Assembly (NCBI GenBank): GCA_947627875.1
Contig: CANQXS010000004.1
Location: 62,001-126,000, forward strand
Source: an uncultured Clostridia bacterium
GTDB taxonomy: Bacteria > Bacillota > Clostridia > Oscillospirales > Ruminococcaceae
Direction: 5' to 3'
Length of the DNA: 64,000 nucleotides
The translations under genes and the position numbers were made by a program. Shown here in pieces: positions 1-9,629 of the stretch. Position 1 is the stretch's first letter. Every line of letters starts with the position of its first letter. The notes beneath the pieces were generated by a model. The model was not told the DNA's origin and ran no database searches. It worked only from the letters and a program-made list of their open reading frames with translations.

Positions 1-830
1 TCCTCGAAGGGCTCCTCGAGCTGCCTGTCGTGCTGCAAAAGCCTGAGGTCGTTAGCCATTCTGCAGCAGCTCTGCGCTACCGACGACAAAACGTTGAGTA
101 TTCTCGAATCGAACTTGCGGGGGTAGGTCTGCCCCGAAACCGTGAAGCACTTCTTAAAGCCGAATTCGCCGGCAATCATTCTGTTCATCTCGTCGATCTT
201 TTCGCCGTCGCCCTCGAAGAGGTCCATAAAGCTCGCTTCGGTGCCTGTCGTGCCGCGGCAGCCGAGGAACTTGAAGCTGTCGATGACGAAGTCGAGCTCC
301 TCTAAGTCGGCGAGAAAATCCTGAGCCCAGAGCGAAGCGCGCTTTCCGACGGTAACGAGCTGGGCGGGCTGATAGTGGGTGTAGCCGAGGGTCGGGAGGC
401 TCTTGTATTTTTCGGCGAAGTCGGCGAGATTGTTGAGAACCTTCGCTATCTCTCCGCGAAGATATTTCAGACCGTCGCGGTAGATGATGAGGTCGGCGTT
501 GTCGGTGACGTAGCAGCTCGTCGCGCCGAGGTGGATTATCCCCGCGGCAGAGGGCGCAGCCTTGCCGTAGGTGTAGATATGAGCCATAACGTCGTGGCGG
601 ACTTCCTTCTCGCGCTGATGCTCGAGCTCGTAGTCGATGTCGGTTATATGCTCCTCGAGCTCCTTTACCTGCTCCTCGGTTATCGGAAGACCGAGCTTAT
701 GCTCCGCTCTTGCAAGTGCTACCCAAAGGCGGCGCCAGGTCTGAATGCGCTTATCCATCGAAAACAGGTTGAGCATATAGGGGGAGGCGTAGCGCGAGGA
801 AAGAGGGGATTCGTAGATATTTGTAGGCAT
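1..830 (-). CDS. purB: Adenylosuccinate lyase, N-terminal part (cut by window edge)
   Basis: Cleaves adenylosuccinate to AMP and fumarate and SAICAR to AICAR in purine synthesis; cytoplasmic. Reading the minus strand from an ATG at 828-830 gives about 276 codons open to the window edge, beginning MPTNIYESPLSSRYAS. Family motifs seen are HLGATSCYVTDN (near residue 90) and GYTHYQPAQ (near residue 155), which carry active-site His/Thr residues in this fumarase/aspartase superfamily. The C-terminal signature loop lies outside the window. It follows purA by 14 bp on the same strand, so the two final AMP-branch enzymes are probably cotranscribed. Confidence 0.93.
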   Translation of the reverse strand, partial: MPTNIYESPLSSRYASPYMLNLFSMDKRIQTWRRLWVALARAEHKLGLPITEEQVKELEEHITDIDYELEHQREKEVRHDVMAHIYTYGKAAPSAAGIIHLGATSCYVTDNADLIIYRDGLKYLRGEIAKVLNNLADFAEKYKSLPTLGYTHYQPAQLVTVGKRASLWAQDFLADLEELDFVIDSFKFLGCRGTTGTEASFMDLFEGDGEKIDEMNRMIAGEFGFKKCFTVSGQTYPRKFDSRILNVLSSVAQSCCRMANDLRLLQHDRQLEEPFE

Positions 831-844
831 ATACAGCTTCCTTT

Positions 845-2119
845 CTATCTGATTATAATGCTTTCGCGCTCGGGTCCGACCGAAACATAGCCGATGCGGC
901 AGCCTATTTCGCGCTCGATATATTCGACGTAGTCTCTGGCCTCCTTGGGGAGGTCCTCCCATCTGCGGCAGCCGCTTATATCGCACTTCCAGCCGGGCAT
1001 ATATTCGGTGACCGGCTCGGCTTCGGGCAGAACAGCCGGGAAGGGAAATTCGTCGGTCTGTTTGCCGAAGAGCTCGTAGCGCGAACAGATCGGTATTTTG
1101 TCCATATAGCTCAGAACGTCTAACTTCGTGAGGGCAATGCAGGTCGCGCCCTGAGTTTCGACGCCGTATCTCGTTGCGACTATGTCGATAGGTCCTACGC
1201 GGCGGGGTCTGCCGGTCTTTGCGCCGTATTCCGCGCCCGCCTCGCGGAGTTTCTCGGCCTCCTCGCCGAACCATTCGCAGGTGAACGGTCCTTCGCCGAC
1301 GCAGGAGGAATACGCCTTAACGACGCCGATTATTTTATCTATCTTCACTCCCGGGAAGCCGGAGCCGACGGGCGCGAACGCCGCTATCGTGTTTGACGAA
1401 GTGGTGTAGGGGACTATGCCGTAGTCGAGGTCTCTCAGAGCGCCGAGCTGGGCTTCAAAGAGGATCTTCTTGCCCTCTGCCGACGACTTTTTGAGGAAAG
1501 CGCCGGTATCCCTTACGAACGGGCGGATCTTTTCGCAGTAGCCGCCGAGCCATTCTTCGAGGTCGTCCATAGTATACCCCTTCGCGCCGTAGACGTTTTT
1601 AAGGGTGAGGTTTTTCCACTCCAAGAGGTCTGCAAGGTGGGCTTTTAAGTGCTCGGGGTAGTTGAGCTCGCCCGCGAGGACGGTCTTTTTAGAGTATTTG
1701 TCGGAATAAAACGGGGCTATGCCCTGCCTTGTCGAGCCGAATTTTTTATCGGCAAGGCGCGCTTCCTCGAGCCCGTCGAGCTCGCGGTGCCAAGGCATAA
1801 GGAGCGAAGCGCGGTCGCTTATCATAAGGTTGTCCGGAGTGATGCCGACCCCGCGGGAGCGCACCTCTTCTATTTCCTTCCAGAGGTTTTCGGGGTCAAG
1901 GGCAACGCCGTTTCCGAGGACGTTCACGACTCCGTCGGTAAAAATTCCGGAGGGGAGAAGGTGGAGGGCAAACTTGCCGTATTCGTTGATGATGGTATGA
2001 CCCGCGTTGCCTCCGCCCTGATATCTCACGACGATATCGTGGTCGCGGGTGATGAGGTCGACCATGCGCCCCTTGCCCTCGTCGCCCCAGTTGATGCCGA
2101 CTATTGCACAGTTAGACAT
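845..2119 (-). CDS. purA: Adenylosuccinate synthetase
   Basis: Joins IMP and aspartate using GTP to make adenylosuccinate, first step of the AMP branch. The P-loop-like N-terminus WGDEGKGRMVDL is present, with GGGNAGHTI about 30 residues later and TGRPRRVGP in the second half, all typical of PurA; about 424 residues is the normal length. An ATG three codons upstream (2126-2128) is possible, but the ribosome site GAAAGGA lies only one base from it and 10 bases from the ATG at 2117-2119, so the inner start is preferred. Precedes purB by 14 bp; a sigma-A-like promoter lies at 2162-2190. Confidence 0.95.
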   Translation of the reverse strand: MSNCAIVGINWGDEGKGRMVDLITRDHDIVVRYQGGGNAGHTIINEYGKFALHLLPSGIFTDGVVNVLGNGVALDPENLWKEIEEVRSRGVGITPDNLMISDRASLLMPWHRELDGLEEARLADKKFGSTRQGIAPFYSDKYSKKTVLAGELNYPEHLKAHLADLLEWKNLTLKNVYGAKGYTMDDLEEWLGGYCEKIRPFVRDTGAFLKKSSAEGKKILFEAQLGALRDLDYGIVPYTTSSNTIAAFAPVGSGFPGVKIDKIIGVVKAYSSCVGEGPFTCEWFGEEAEKLREAGAEYGAKTGRPRRVGPIDIVATRYGVETQGATCIALTKLDVLSYMDKIPICSRYELFGKQTDEFPFPAVLPEAEPVTEYMPGWKCDISGCRRWEDLPKEARDYVEYIEREIGCRIGYVSVGPERESIIIR

Positions 2120-2161
2120 AAAATACATATCCTTTCGTTGGGTATAATCACATACACATCT

Positions 2162-2190
2162 ATAATATCAGATTTTTTCCGATATGACAA
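2162..2190 (-). promoter_or_regulatory. Promoter of purA-purB
   Basis: On the minus strand TTGTCA (2185-2190) and TATTAT (2162-2167) are separated by 17 bp. It points into purA, leaving a leader of about 35 bases before the ATG. Confidence 0.65.
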
Positions 2191-2361
2191 TATCCCGAGC
2201 GGGATTTTTTGAAAAAATTTTTGAGCATATGCAGAATAACTCAAACTCTGCGAGCGATGATCATATATAATATCGGACTTGCATAAAATCATAGGTAAAA
2301 TTGTTCGAATAACAAATCGGTGTTTTTAAGATTGTTAAGCTGTAGACGGCAATTATCACGA

Positions 2362-2390
2362 TTGACAAACTCTTCACAAAACTGTATAAT
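2362..2390 (+). promoter_or_regulatory. Promoter of the GH51 gene
   Basis: Perfect TTGACA (2362-2367) and TATAAT (2385-2390) with 17 bp between; followed by the ribosome site AAGGAG about 10 bases before the ATG at 2445. Confidence 0.85.
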
Positions 2391-2444
2391 TAACTCATAC
2401 GCGAAAGCGTAACGGAACATTATATTATTTAAGGAGATGTTTTT

Positions 2445-4061
2445 ATGGGAAAAATCGCTAAGCTCACCGTTCACCCTTCCTACCGCATAGGAAAGATTTC
2501 CCCGAGGCTCTACAGCTCGTTCCTCGAGCCCATCGGCACGATGGTAAACGGCACCATGTATAACCCCAAGCACCCGACTGCCGACGAGCAGGGCTTCCGC
2601 CGCGATATCATCGACGCCCTCAAAGCAACCCCCAACCCCGCCGTAAGGCTCCCGGGCGGAAACTTCGTCTCGGGCTGGGACTGGAAAGACTCGATAGGTC
2701 CGAAGGAGCAGCGCAAAGCTCATTTAGACCTCGCCTGGCACCAGTATATCCCCAACGACGTAGGTCACGACGAGTATCTCCAATGGGCGGAAAAGATAGG
2801 CACAGAGCCGCTTTATACCCTAAACCTCGGCACCGCCGGAATAAACGACGCCGTCTACTGCGTCGAATATACAAACCACGAGGGCGGCACTTGGTGGAGC
2901 GACCTTCGGCGCAAAAACGGGCACGAAGCGCCCTACGGCGTAAAGCTTTGGTATCTCGGCAACGAGATGGACGGTCCCTGGCAGGTCGGCTCGTGGGAGC
3001 GCGACCCCCGCGGCTACGGAATCAAAGCCAACGAGATCTCGAAGGCGATAAAATGGGTCGACGGCTCTATCGAGACCGGCGTATGCGGCTCGTCGGCGCC
3101 ATTTATGACTCATTTCCCCGAATGGGACCTCAAGGTTATGCAGGAATGCTACGAATCAGTCGACTACCTCTCGATTCACCACTACCATTCCGCCGCGCCC
3201 GGCGATTTCGGCGCGCTTTTGGGCGGCTCGCTCTATTACGAGGACTTCATAAACACCGAATCCGCGATGCTCGACTATGTTCAGGCAAAATGCCGCAGCC
3301 CGAAGAAGGTCATGATATCCTTCGACGAATACGGCGCTATGTCGCGCCCGCCGCGCGAATACCGCTACGGCTACGGTCCTCATAACCTCTATGCCGACCA
3401 CTACGTCTTTAATCCCGACAGAAAATACGTCCGCCACGACCCCGACAATATGTTCCCCGGCAGACCGCCTATGCGCCGCCGCGGGGATATGATAGGCGCT
3501 CTCGGCAACACCTCGGTGCTGCTTGCCTTCCTGCGCCACGCCGACAGGGTAAAGGTCGGCTGCCAGACGGGCGGTCTCGGAACTCTCGTCTCCTCGGACA
3601 GAGAGCATACCTGGCGCTCGGCGGGCTTCTATCCGTTCACCCAGCTTATGCGCTACGGTCAGGGCGAATCGCTCCGCGTTGCGGTCGATTGCGACACCTT
3701 CGACATTCCCGCCTATATGGTCGACGACAACTCTCAGTACCCCAAGAAGGAGGGAGTGCCATTTATCGACGCGGCGGCAGCCTTCAACGAAGAAAAGGGC
3801 GAGCTGAACGTTTTCGTCATCAACCGCCGCTGGGACGGCTCCGAGACCCTCGAGCTCGACGCCTCCGCCTTCGAGGGCTACGCCTTTAAGGAGCACATCG
3901 AGATGTATTCCGAAGACCTCAGCGCCGCCAACACCTGGGAAGACCCCGAGGCGATAGTCCCGAAGGTAAATCCCGCCGCCGTCTGCGAAAACGGCAGGGT
4001 GAAAACCGAGCTCAAGAGCCTTTCCTGGAACGTCTTAAGATTTGAAAAGACCGCAGAATGA
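2445..4061 (+). CDS. abfA: GH51 alpha-L-arabinofuranosidase, intracellular
   Basis: Predicted to remove alpha-L-arabinofuranosyl units from arabinoxylan or arabinan oligosaccharides. The 538-residue protein has no signal peptide, so it likely acts on imported oligosaccharides. The (beta/alpha)8 barrel shows LPGGNFVSGWDW near residue 70, the acid/base Glu174 in GNEMDGPW and the nucleophile Glu295 in SFDEYGAM; these spacings match characterised GH51 enzymes of Bacilli. The remaining third is the beta-sandwich C-terminal domain. It has its own strong promoter and a terminator directly after it. The convergent GH43 gene next door fits hemicellulose use. Exact substrate preference cannot be read from sequence. 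Confidence 0.93.
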   Translation: MGKIAKLTVHPSYRIGKISPRLYSSFLEPIGTMVNGTMYNPKHPTADEQGFRRDIIDALKATPNPAVRLPGGNFVSGWDWKDSIGPKEQRKAHLDLAWHQYIPNDVGHDEYLQWAEKIGTEPLYTLNLGTAGINDAVYCVEYTNHEGGTWWSDLRRKNGHEAPYGVKLWYLGNEMDGPWQVGSWERDPRGYGIKANEISKAIKWVDGSIETGVCGSSAPFMTHFPEWDLKVMQECYESVDYLSIHHYHSAAPGDFGALLGGSLYYEDFINTESAMLDYVQAKCRSPKKVMISFDEYGAMSRPPREYRYGYGPHNLYADHYVFNPDRKYVRHDPDNMFPGRPPMRRRGDMIGALGNTSVLLAFLRHADRVKVGCQTGGLGTLVSSDREHTWRSAGFYPFTQLMRYGQGESLRVAVDCDTFDIPAYMVDDNSQYPKKEGVPFIDAAAAFNEEKGELNVFVINRRWDGSETLELDASAFEGYAFKEHIEMYSEDLSAANTWEDPEAIVPKVNPAAVCENGRVKTELKSLSWNVLRFEKTAE

Positions 4062-4079
4062 TTTGAAGCATAACTTAAA

Positions 4080-4114
4080 GCACCCAAGAAGCCGAAGCTC
4101 CTTGGGTGCTTTTT
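4080..4114 (+). terminator. Terminator of GH51 gene
   Basis: Stem GCACCCAAG (4080-4088) pairs with CTTGGGTGC (4101-4109), followed by a T run. It may also serve the convergent GH43 gene, although the A run needed on that side is weaker. Confidence 0.8.
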
Positions 4115-4130
4115 GCATTCTTTTTAACCG

Positions 4131-5774
4131 CTATCCCTTCGTAACGCGGAACCAGTCAAAATCGGCGCAGCCGCCCGACTTTTCGGTCGAATAGCAGAAC
4201 AGGGCGGTGCGGTAGCCGGTGAAGAGGTCGAGGTCGTAAGACATCGTGAAGCTCTTGCCTATCTTCTCCCAGTTCTCGCCGTCGAGCGAGTAGTAGAACC
4301 TCGCCTGGTCGCTTGTGGTTATGCTGCCGTCGTCGGCTATGTCAGAGAATCTGTATTCTATTTTCAGATAGATCTCTCCGCCCGAAATGTCCTCTTCCTT
4401 CGAGAGATAAAGCTCCTGACCGCGCTTTATGTTCCCGTAATAAGCGTGGGCTTTGCCTTCGCCGTCGATGTAAACGCCGACTTCTCCGCAGTAGCTCTGG
4501 AACGCCGCTATGCCCGCGTGGTCGCCGGGATTGAGCCCGCTGTAGTCGAGCTTTACCTCGGCGGTGCAGCAGGGACCCTCGGTGCGGTGGGTGAGGGTGT
4601 TGCGCGCGTGGAATATATCCCTTGCGGTCTTGGCGGTGGTTATCCTGAAATATCCGGGGCGCTCCGAAAGGCTCCAGTTTTCATTGTCGGGGTTGTGGTT
4701 CCATTCCCAAAGGAGCGAGAGCTTATCCTCGCCCGAATCGAACTCGTCGTCGCCCATAAAGCTGCTCTCCTGCCACTCCTTTTCGGTAGAATAGACCGAT
4801 ATTTCGCTGACCGCCTTTCCGTTTTCGCCCATCATAGGCCAGCCGTCAGTCCATTCAACGGGCTGAAGGCAGGGAACGCGCCCGACTCCGCCGTGGTCCT
4901 GGAACAAAAGCGCATACCAGTCGCCCTCGGGGGTATCGACTATTCCGCCCTGAGCTACGCCGCTGCCGTAATAGCCCATCGTATCGCAGAGGACCGTTTT
5001 TCCCTCGTATTCGCCTAAAAGCGTCTTGCTCCTGTAGCAGAGCTCGCAGCGGGCTACCCCGGGGGTCGATGTCGCATAGCTTATCATAAGGAGATAATAG
5101 TAGTCGCCAATCTTATAGAAATGCGAGCCCTCGGCGCCGCTCAAGCCGTCTACAATGCCGGAATTGAGTATCTTTTGGTCAACTCCGCCCGGCTTGACCC
5201 CGGAGCAGTCGGGCAGAAGCTCGGTCACGGTCACGTCGCCTATGCCCTGAATGACGTATACCCTGCCGTCGTCGTCAAAGAAGAGCGAGGCGTCGTAGAA
5301 AACGCGGTCGAGCTCGGTGCGCTCCCAGCTTCCGCTCTCAATGTCCGAAGTCGAGAAGATAAAGGTCTTTCCGAGGTCGAGCGAGCAGAACAGAACGTAG
5401 AATTTTCCGTCGTGATAGCGAATGCTCGTCGCCCACTGACCCTTTGCATAGGCGTTCTCCTCGCCGACCAAGTTGTATTTCGGGTCGGTCTCGGAGAGAG
5501 TGTCGTAAACGTAGCAGACTATCTCCCAGTGAACGAGGTCGTAGGAGCGCATAACCGGACAGCCCGGCATAAAATACATCGTAGTCGAGACCATATAATA
5601 TGCGTCGTCTACCCTGATCACATCGGGGTCGGGGATATCGTCCCATATAAGGGGATTTTTCGCGGTGATGAGATATTTTGTCTCTCCGTCGGGAGTGGTT
5701 ATCGTCTCGGATTTGCCGCAGGCAGATAGCAGCATAAGCGCCGCCAGCAGCGCGGCAAAAATTCTTGATTTCAT
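4131..5774 (-). CDS. GH43-family glycoside hydrolase, lipoprotein
   Basis: Probable exo-acting beta-xylosidase or alpha-arabinofuranosidase anchored to the outer face of the membrane. The 547-residue product starts with a short signal and lipobox LLSAC (Cys19). The five-bladed propeller shows the three family acids: base Asp49 in IPDPDV, pKa-modulating Asp161 in YDASLFFD and acid Glu215 in GAEGSHFY. From about residue 345 a concanavalin-A-like C-terminal domain follows, as in many GH43 xylosidases. Ribosome site GGAAAGG precedes the ATG. The AI-2E-type permease gene ends 38 bp upstream on the same strand, so they may share a transcript. GH43 specificities interchange easily, so the substrate is not assigned. 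Confidence 0.85.
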   Translation of the reverse strand: MKSRIFAALLAALMLLSACGKSETITTPDGETKYLITAKNPLIWDDIPDPDVIRVDDAYYMVSTTMYFMPGCPVMRSYDLVHWEIVCYVYDTLSETDPKYNLVGEENAYAKGQWATSIRYHDGKFYVLFCSLDLGKTFIFSTSDIESGSWERTELDRVFYDASLFFDDDGRVYVIQGIGDVTVTELLPDCSGVKPGGVDQKILNSGIVDGLSGAEGSHFYKIGDYYYLLMISYATSTPGVARCELCYRSKTLLGEYEGKTVLCDTMGYYGSGVAQGGIVDTPEGDWYALLFQDHGGVGRVPCLQPVEWTDGWPMMGENGKAVSEISVYSTEKEWQESSFMGDDEFDSGEDKLSLLWEWNHNPDNENWSLSERPGYFRITTAKTARDIFHARNTLTHRTEGPCCTAEVKLDYSGLNPGDHAGIAAFQSYCGEVGVYIDGEGKAHAYYGNIKRGQELYLSKEEDISGGEIYLKIEYRFSDIADDGSITTSDQARFYYSLDGENWEKIGKSFTMSYDLDLFTGYRTALFCYSTEKSGGCADFDWFRVTKG

Positions 5775-5812
5775 AATGCTTTCCTTTCCAAGTAAACGAG
5801 CTTTCGGTGCCG

Positions 5813-7075
5813 TTACGTCTTGTCTTCGGGAGCGTCATCCCGCTGTTCTATCGCAATAGGTTCGGCGGGAAGGTCGTCGTCCCTTACGAGCCCTATCTCT
5901 ACGCAGGGAATGTCGTAATAATCGTCGTCGGTCGGCATATTCTTATGCGCGAGCCTCGAATTCACAAATCCGATTATAAGGTCGTATGCTACCGCGAAGA
6001 GCGGCACTCCGACTATCATTCCGATTATTCCGAACATCGAGCCGAATACGATTATCGAGAAGAGCATCCAGAACGAAGAGAGCCCGACCTTTGAGCCGAG
6101 TATCTTCGGACCGATGATATTTCCGTCGAGCTGCTGAAGCGCGAGAATAAACAGCAGGAACCATATCACCTTGCGGGGCTCGGCGATAAGAACGAGCAGC
6201 GCCGAGGGTATCGCTCCGATAAACGGACCGAATATCGGGATAATGTTGGTAATGCCTATTATAATGGATATCATCATTGCGTAGGGCATATTGAAGATGA
6301 GCATTCCTATCCCGCAGAGAATGCCGATTATAACGGAATCTATGACCTTGCCGTAGATGAAGTTTAAAAGGGCATTGTTAGTGTTGGTGGTGAAGTTGAA
6401 TATCCAGCGGTAGGTGTCTTCGCGGAAGCAGGCGACTATAAGCTTCTTCGCCTGAGCCTGAAGCGTTTTCTTGCTCGCAAGGAAGTAAATTGCAACTATA
6501 AAGCCGAAGGCGAAGTTCTTTACCGAATTTGCAAAGTCGAGCAGGCTGTTGAGAAGCCCCGTGAGCTGAGGACCGAGAGTTGAGAGCAGCCTTTGCAGGC
6601 TCAGACCGAGGTCCGAGAGACCGTTCATAACAGCCTCCTGAACGCTCGGGTTGTCGTCGAGTATCGTTTTCGCCCAGGTCTGGACCTTCGGGATAAGCTC
6701 GTTGGTAATGCCGGAGTAGATTCCCGGAATGCTCGACATTATCTCGGGTATTACCGTTAGGATTATCGCGAGTATGACCGCGATGAAGACGAGCGCGGCA
6801 ACTGCTACGCCTATCGCGCGGGAGATCTTCTGATGGGGCTTTTTGCGGAAGATGAACCTGTTGAGGAACTTCTCGGTGCTCATCATTATCGGATTCATGA
6901 TAAATGCTATCACCGCTCCCCAGATTATCGGCTCGAATATCTTAACTATCGCCGAAAAGATTCCCTTTATCGTGTCCCACCTGAAAAGCGCGGTTACAAG
7001 GAGAAGGGTTATAATTATCGCGATTACTGCATATTTGAGTATAACGTTGTATTTTTTATTGGAAAAAAGCTTCAA
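5813..7075 (-). CDS. AI-2E family transporter (PerM/YtvI-type permease)
   Basis: Polytopic membrane protein of about 420 residues. N-terminal hydrophobic segments (VILKYAVIAIIITLLLVTALF and following) and the late motif GPFIGAIPSALL with GPKILGSKVGLSSFWML are typical of the AI-2E/PerM family. Members have been linked to autoinducer export or Na+/H+ antiport; the substrate here is unknown. The open frame extends upstream to 7420, but that part overlaps the divergent helicase gene. I choose the TTG at 7073-7075 because AAGGAAGG lies about 10 bases before it and the family begins near here. The C-terminus is acidic. The GH43 gene lies 38 bp downstream. Confidence 0.8.
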   Translation of the reverse strand: MKLFSNKKYNVILKYAVIAIIITLLLVTALFRWDTIKGIFSAIVKIFEPIIWGAVIAFIMNPIMMSTEKFLNRFIFRKKPHQKISRAIGVAVAALVFIAVILAIILTVIPEIMSSIPGIYSGITNELIPKVQTWAKTILDDNPSVQEAVMNGLSDLGLSLQRLLSTLGPQLTGLLNSLLDFANSVKNFAFGFIVAIYFLASKKTLQAQAKKLIVACFREDTYRWIFNFTTNTNNALLNFIYGKVIDSVIIGILCGIGMLIFNMPYAMMISIIIGITNIIPIFGPFIGAIPSALLVLIAEPRKVIWFLLFILALQQLDGNIIGPKILGSKVGLSSFWMLFSIIVFGSMFGIIGMIVGVPLFAVAYDLIIGFVNSRLAHKNMPTDDDYYDIPCVEIGLVRDDDLPAEPIAIEQRDDAPEDKT

Positions 7076-7253
7076 GATACCACATCCTTCCTTTATGCTG
7101 AATCTATTATATAATATTTCCCGAAAAAAAGCTATAGTTATTTGTAAATTCCGAAAAATTTTCAATCTTTTTTTAAAAACCCGCTTCAAGGTGTTTCTTT
7201 CGGACTCGTTTTGTGGTATTATATATGCAACGAATATTTTCACGGAGGAACAA

Positions 7254-9617
7254 ATGACCGACAGAGAATTTACCGCGGCAAAGCGCCGCGCTATGGAGAA
7301 GTATTTTTCTAACCTCAACGATATGCAGCGCGAGGCGGTATTTACCGTAAACGGACCGCTGCTCATACTCGCCGGAGCGGGCAGCGGCAAGACTACCGTG
7401 CTCGTAAACCGAGTTGCCAATATGATATATTTCGGAAACGCCTATTTCGACGAGACCCGCTTTGCCGGAGTCAGCCCCGCCGACGTCCAGTTTCTCAACG
7501 ACTACGCCGAGGGCAGGGAATCCGACAGCGAGCGCTTAAAGAGCATCGTCGCCGTCGACTGCGTGAGCCCCTGGAACATTTTGGCGATAACCTTCACCAA
7601 CAAAGCCGCAGGAGAACTCAAGACCCGCCTCGGGCTTATGCTCGGCTCAAGGGCAGACGGCATAACCGCCGCAACGTTCCACTCCGCCTGCGTAAGGATA
7701 CTTCGCCGCGAGATACAGAATCTCGGCTACGACCCGAAATTCACTATCTACGACACCGACGACTCGGTGCGCGTTTTAAAGCAGTGCCTTTCCGACCTCA
7801 ATCTTTCGGACAAGCTGTTTCAGCCTAAATCCGTCCTCTCCGAGATATCCCACGCCAAGGAGTCGCAGATATCCGCCGAGGAATACATACTCCATTCTGC
7901 GGGGGACTACCGAAAAAAGACCGTCGGCGAGATATACCGAGCATATCAGCAGCGGCTGCGCTCTTCAAACGCCGTCGATTTCGACGACATTATCCTGCTT
8001 ACGGTAAGGCTCTTCGAGGAATACCCCGACGTTCTCTCTCATTATCAGAACCTCTATAAATATATCCTTGTCGACGAGTATCAGGACACCAATATGGTGC
8101 AGTACCGCCTTGTTTCGCTTTTAAGCGAAAAGCGCAGGAACCTCTGCGTTGTCGGCGACGACGACCAGTCGATATATAAATTCCGCGGGGCGACGATAGA
8201 AAATATCCTCTCCTTCGAGAATCAGTTTGAGAACGCAAGGGTAATAAGGCTCGAACAGAACTACCGCTCGACTCAGGCAATCTTAAACTGCGCCAACGAG
8301 GTAATAAAGAACAACCGCGGCAGAAAGGGCAAAAACCTTTGGACCGCGGGCGGCGAGGGCGACAAGGTCGTCCTCTATAAAGCCGCTTCGGAGCAGGGCG
8401 AAGCGAGATTCGTAGCCCAGACTATATATCAGTCGGTCAAAAACGGCGGCAGATGGTCAGACAGCGCAGTTCTCTACAGAATGAACGCGCAGTCTAACGC
8501 GCTCGAGCGGGCGTTCGTCGCCTCGGGAATACCCTACAGGGTGATAGGCGGCGTAAAATTCTACGAGCGCAAGGAGATAAAGGACATTATCGCCTACCTC
8601 TCGGTAATAAACAACGAGACCGATATGCTGAGGTTGCGCAGGATAATAAACGAGCCGAAGCGCGGAATCGGCGACGCCACGGTAGACCTTTTGGAGCAGG
8701 TATCGTCGGGTCTCGGGGAAACTCCGCTCGAGGTTATGCGCAGGGCGGGGGAATATCCGCTGCTCTCGCGCTCCGCCCAGAAGCTCACGGCGCTCGCCGA
8801 GGTATTCGACGAGTTAAGGGAGACCGCCTCGGCTTCTCCGCTCGACGAGCTCTTAGACGAGCTTATGCTCAAAACCGGCTACCTCGATATGCTCAAAGCC
8901 CAGGGCGACGAGGGCGCGGGCAGGCTTGAAAACATCAACGAGCTCAAATCGACTATGGCGAGCTATTCTCAGAGCGCCGACGAGCCCTCGCTCTCCGGCT
9001 TCTTGGAGGAAATTGCGCTTTATACCGACGTCGACGGTATGGATCCCGAGGCAGACAGCGTGACGCTTATGACCGTTCATTCGGCGAAGGGGCTCGAATT
9101 CAGCAACGTATTCGTCGTCGGGCTTGAAGAAAACATCTTCCCGAGCTCGCGCAGCACCGACACCGAGGAGGACATCGAAGAGGAACGCCGCCTGGCTTAC
9201 GTCGCGATAACGAGGGCAAAAAAGCGGCTCTATCTCTGCTGCGCCCGCCAGAGAATGCTCTTCGGCTCGACCAACTACAACAAGCCCTCGAGGTTCGTCG
9301 GCGAGCTGCCGATGGAATACGTCAGAGAGCAGGTCGAGCGCACCGCCGACGATATCCCTCAGCGCTCCGCTAAAAAGCCCCAGCCTTCGGGAACCGGCTT
9401 CGGCGGCTTCGGAGGGGGCTTCGGCAGCGCAAAGACCGGAACCTCGGGCGCGGCAAAGGTGTTTGCGGTCGGCGACAGGGTGAGCCACAATATCTTCGGC
9501 GAGGGGACCGTCCTGAAGGCGACGAGAATGTCGAACGACACCCTCTTGGAGATAGCCTTTGAAAAGGTAGGCACGAAAAAGATAATGGCTAATTTTGCCA
9601 ACATAAAGAAGATTTAA
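7254..9617 (+). CDS. pcrA: UvrD/PcrA-type superfamily 1 DNA helicase
   Basis: ATP-dependent 3'-5' helicase for repair and replication-fork processing. Walker A GAGSGKTTV is at residues 41-49, Walker B VDEYQDTN near 275, followed by GDDDQSIYKFRGA, LEQNYRST, and late motifs VHSAKGLEF and YVAITRAKKRL. The 787-residue length fits PcrA. The tail is Gly-rich and ends in a small Tudor-like domain (VGDRVSHNIFGEGTV) that in PcrA binds RNA polymerase. A much longer frame is open upstream, but CGGAGG four bases before the ATG at 7254 fixes the start. Divergent from the AI-2E permease; the DUF4364-like gene follows after 12 bp. Confidence 0.93.
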   Translation: MTDREFTAAKRRAMEKYFSNLNDMQREAVFTVNGPLLILAGAGSGKTTVLVNRVANMIYFGNAYFDETRFAGVSPADVQFLNDYAEGRESDSERLKSIVAVDCVSPWNILAITFTNKAAGELKTRLGLMLGSRADGITAATFHSACVRILRREIQNLGYDPKFTIYDTDDSVRVLKQCLSDLNLSDKLFQPKSVLSEISHAKESQISAEEYILHSAGDYRKKTVGEIYRAYQQRLRSSNAVDFDDIILLTVRLFEEYPDVLSHYQNLYKYILVDEYQDTNMVQYRLVSLLSEKRRNLCVVGDDDQSIYKFRGATIENILSFENQFENARVIRLEQNYRSTQAILNCANEVIKNNRGRKGKNLWTAGGEGDKVVLYKAASEQGEARFVAQTIYQSVKNGGRWSDSAVLYRMNAQSNALERAFVASGIPYRVIGGVKFYERKEIKDIIAYLSVINNETDMLRLRRIINEPKRGIGDATVDLLEQVSSGLGETPLEVMRRAGEYPLLSRSAQKLTALAEVFDELRETASASPLDELLDELMLKTGYLDMLKAQGDEGAGRLENINELKSTMASYSQSADEPSLSGFLEEIALYTDVDGMDPEADSVTLMTVHSAKGLEFSNVFVVGLEENIFPSSRSTDTEEDIEEERRLAYVAITRAKKRLYLCCARQRMLFGSTNYNKPSRFVGELPMEYVREQVERTADDIPQRSAKKPQPSGTGFGGFGGGFGSAKTGTSGAAKVFAVGDRVSHNIFGEGTVLKATRMSNDTLLEIAFEKVGTKKIMANFANIKKI

Positions 9618-9629
9618 GGAGGTTCGGAT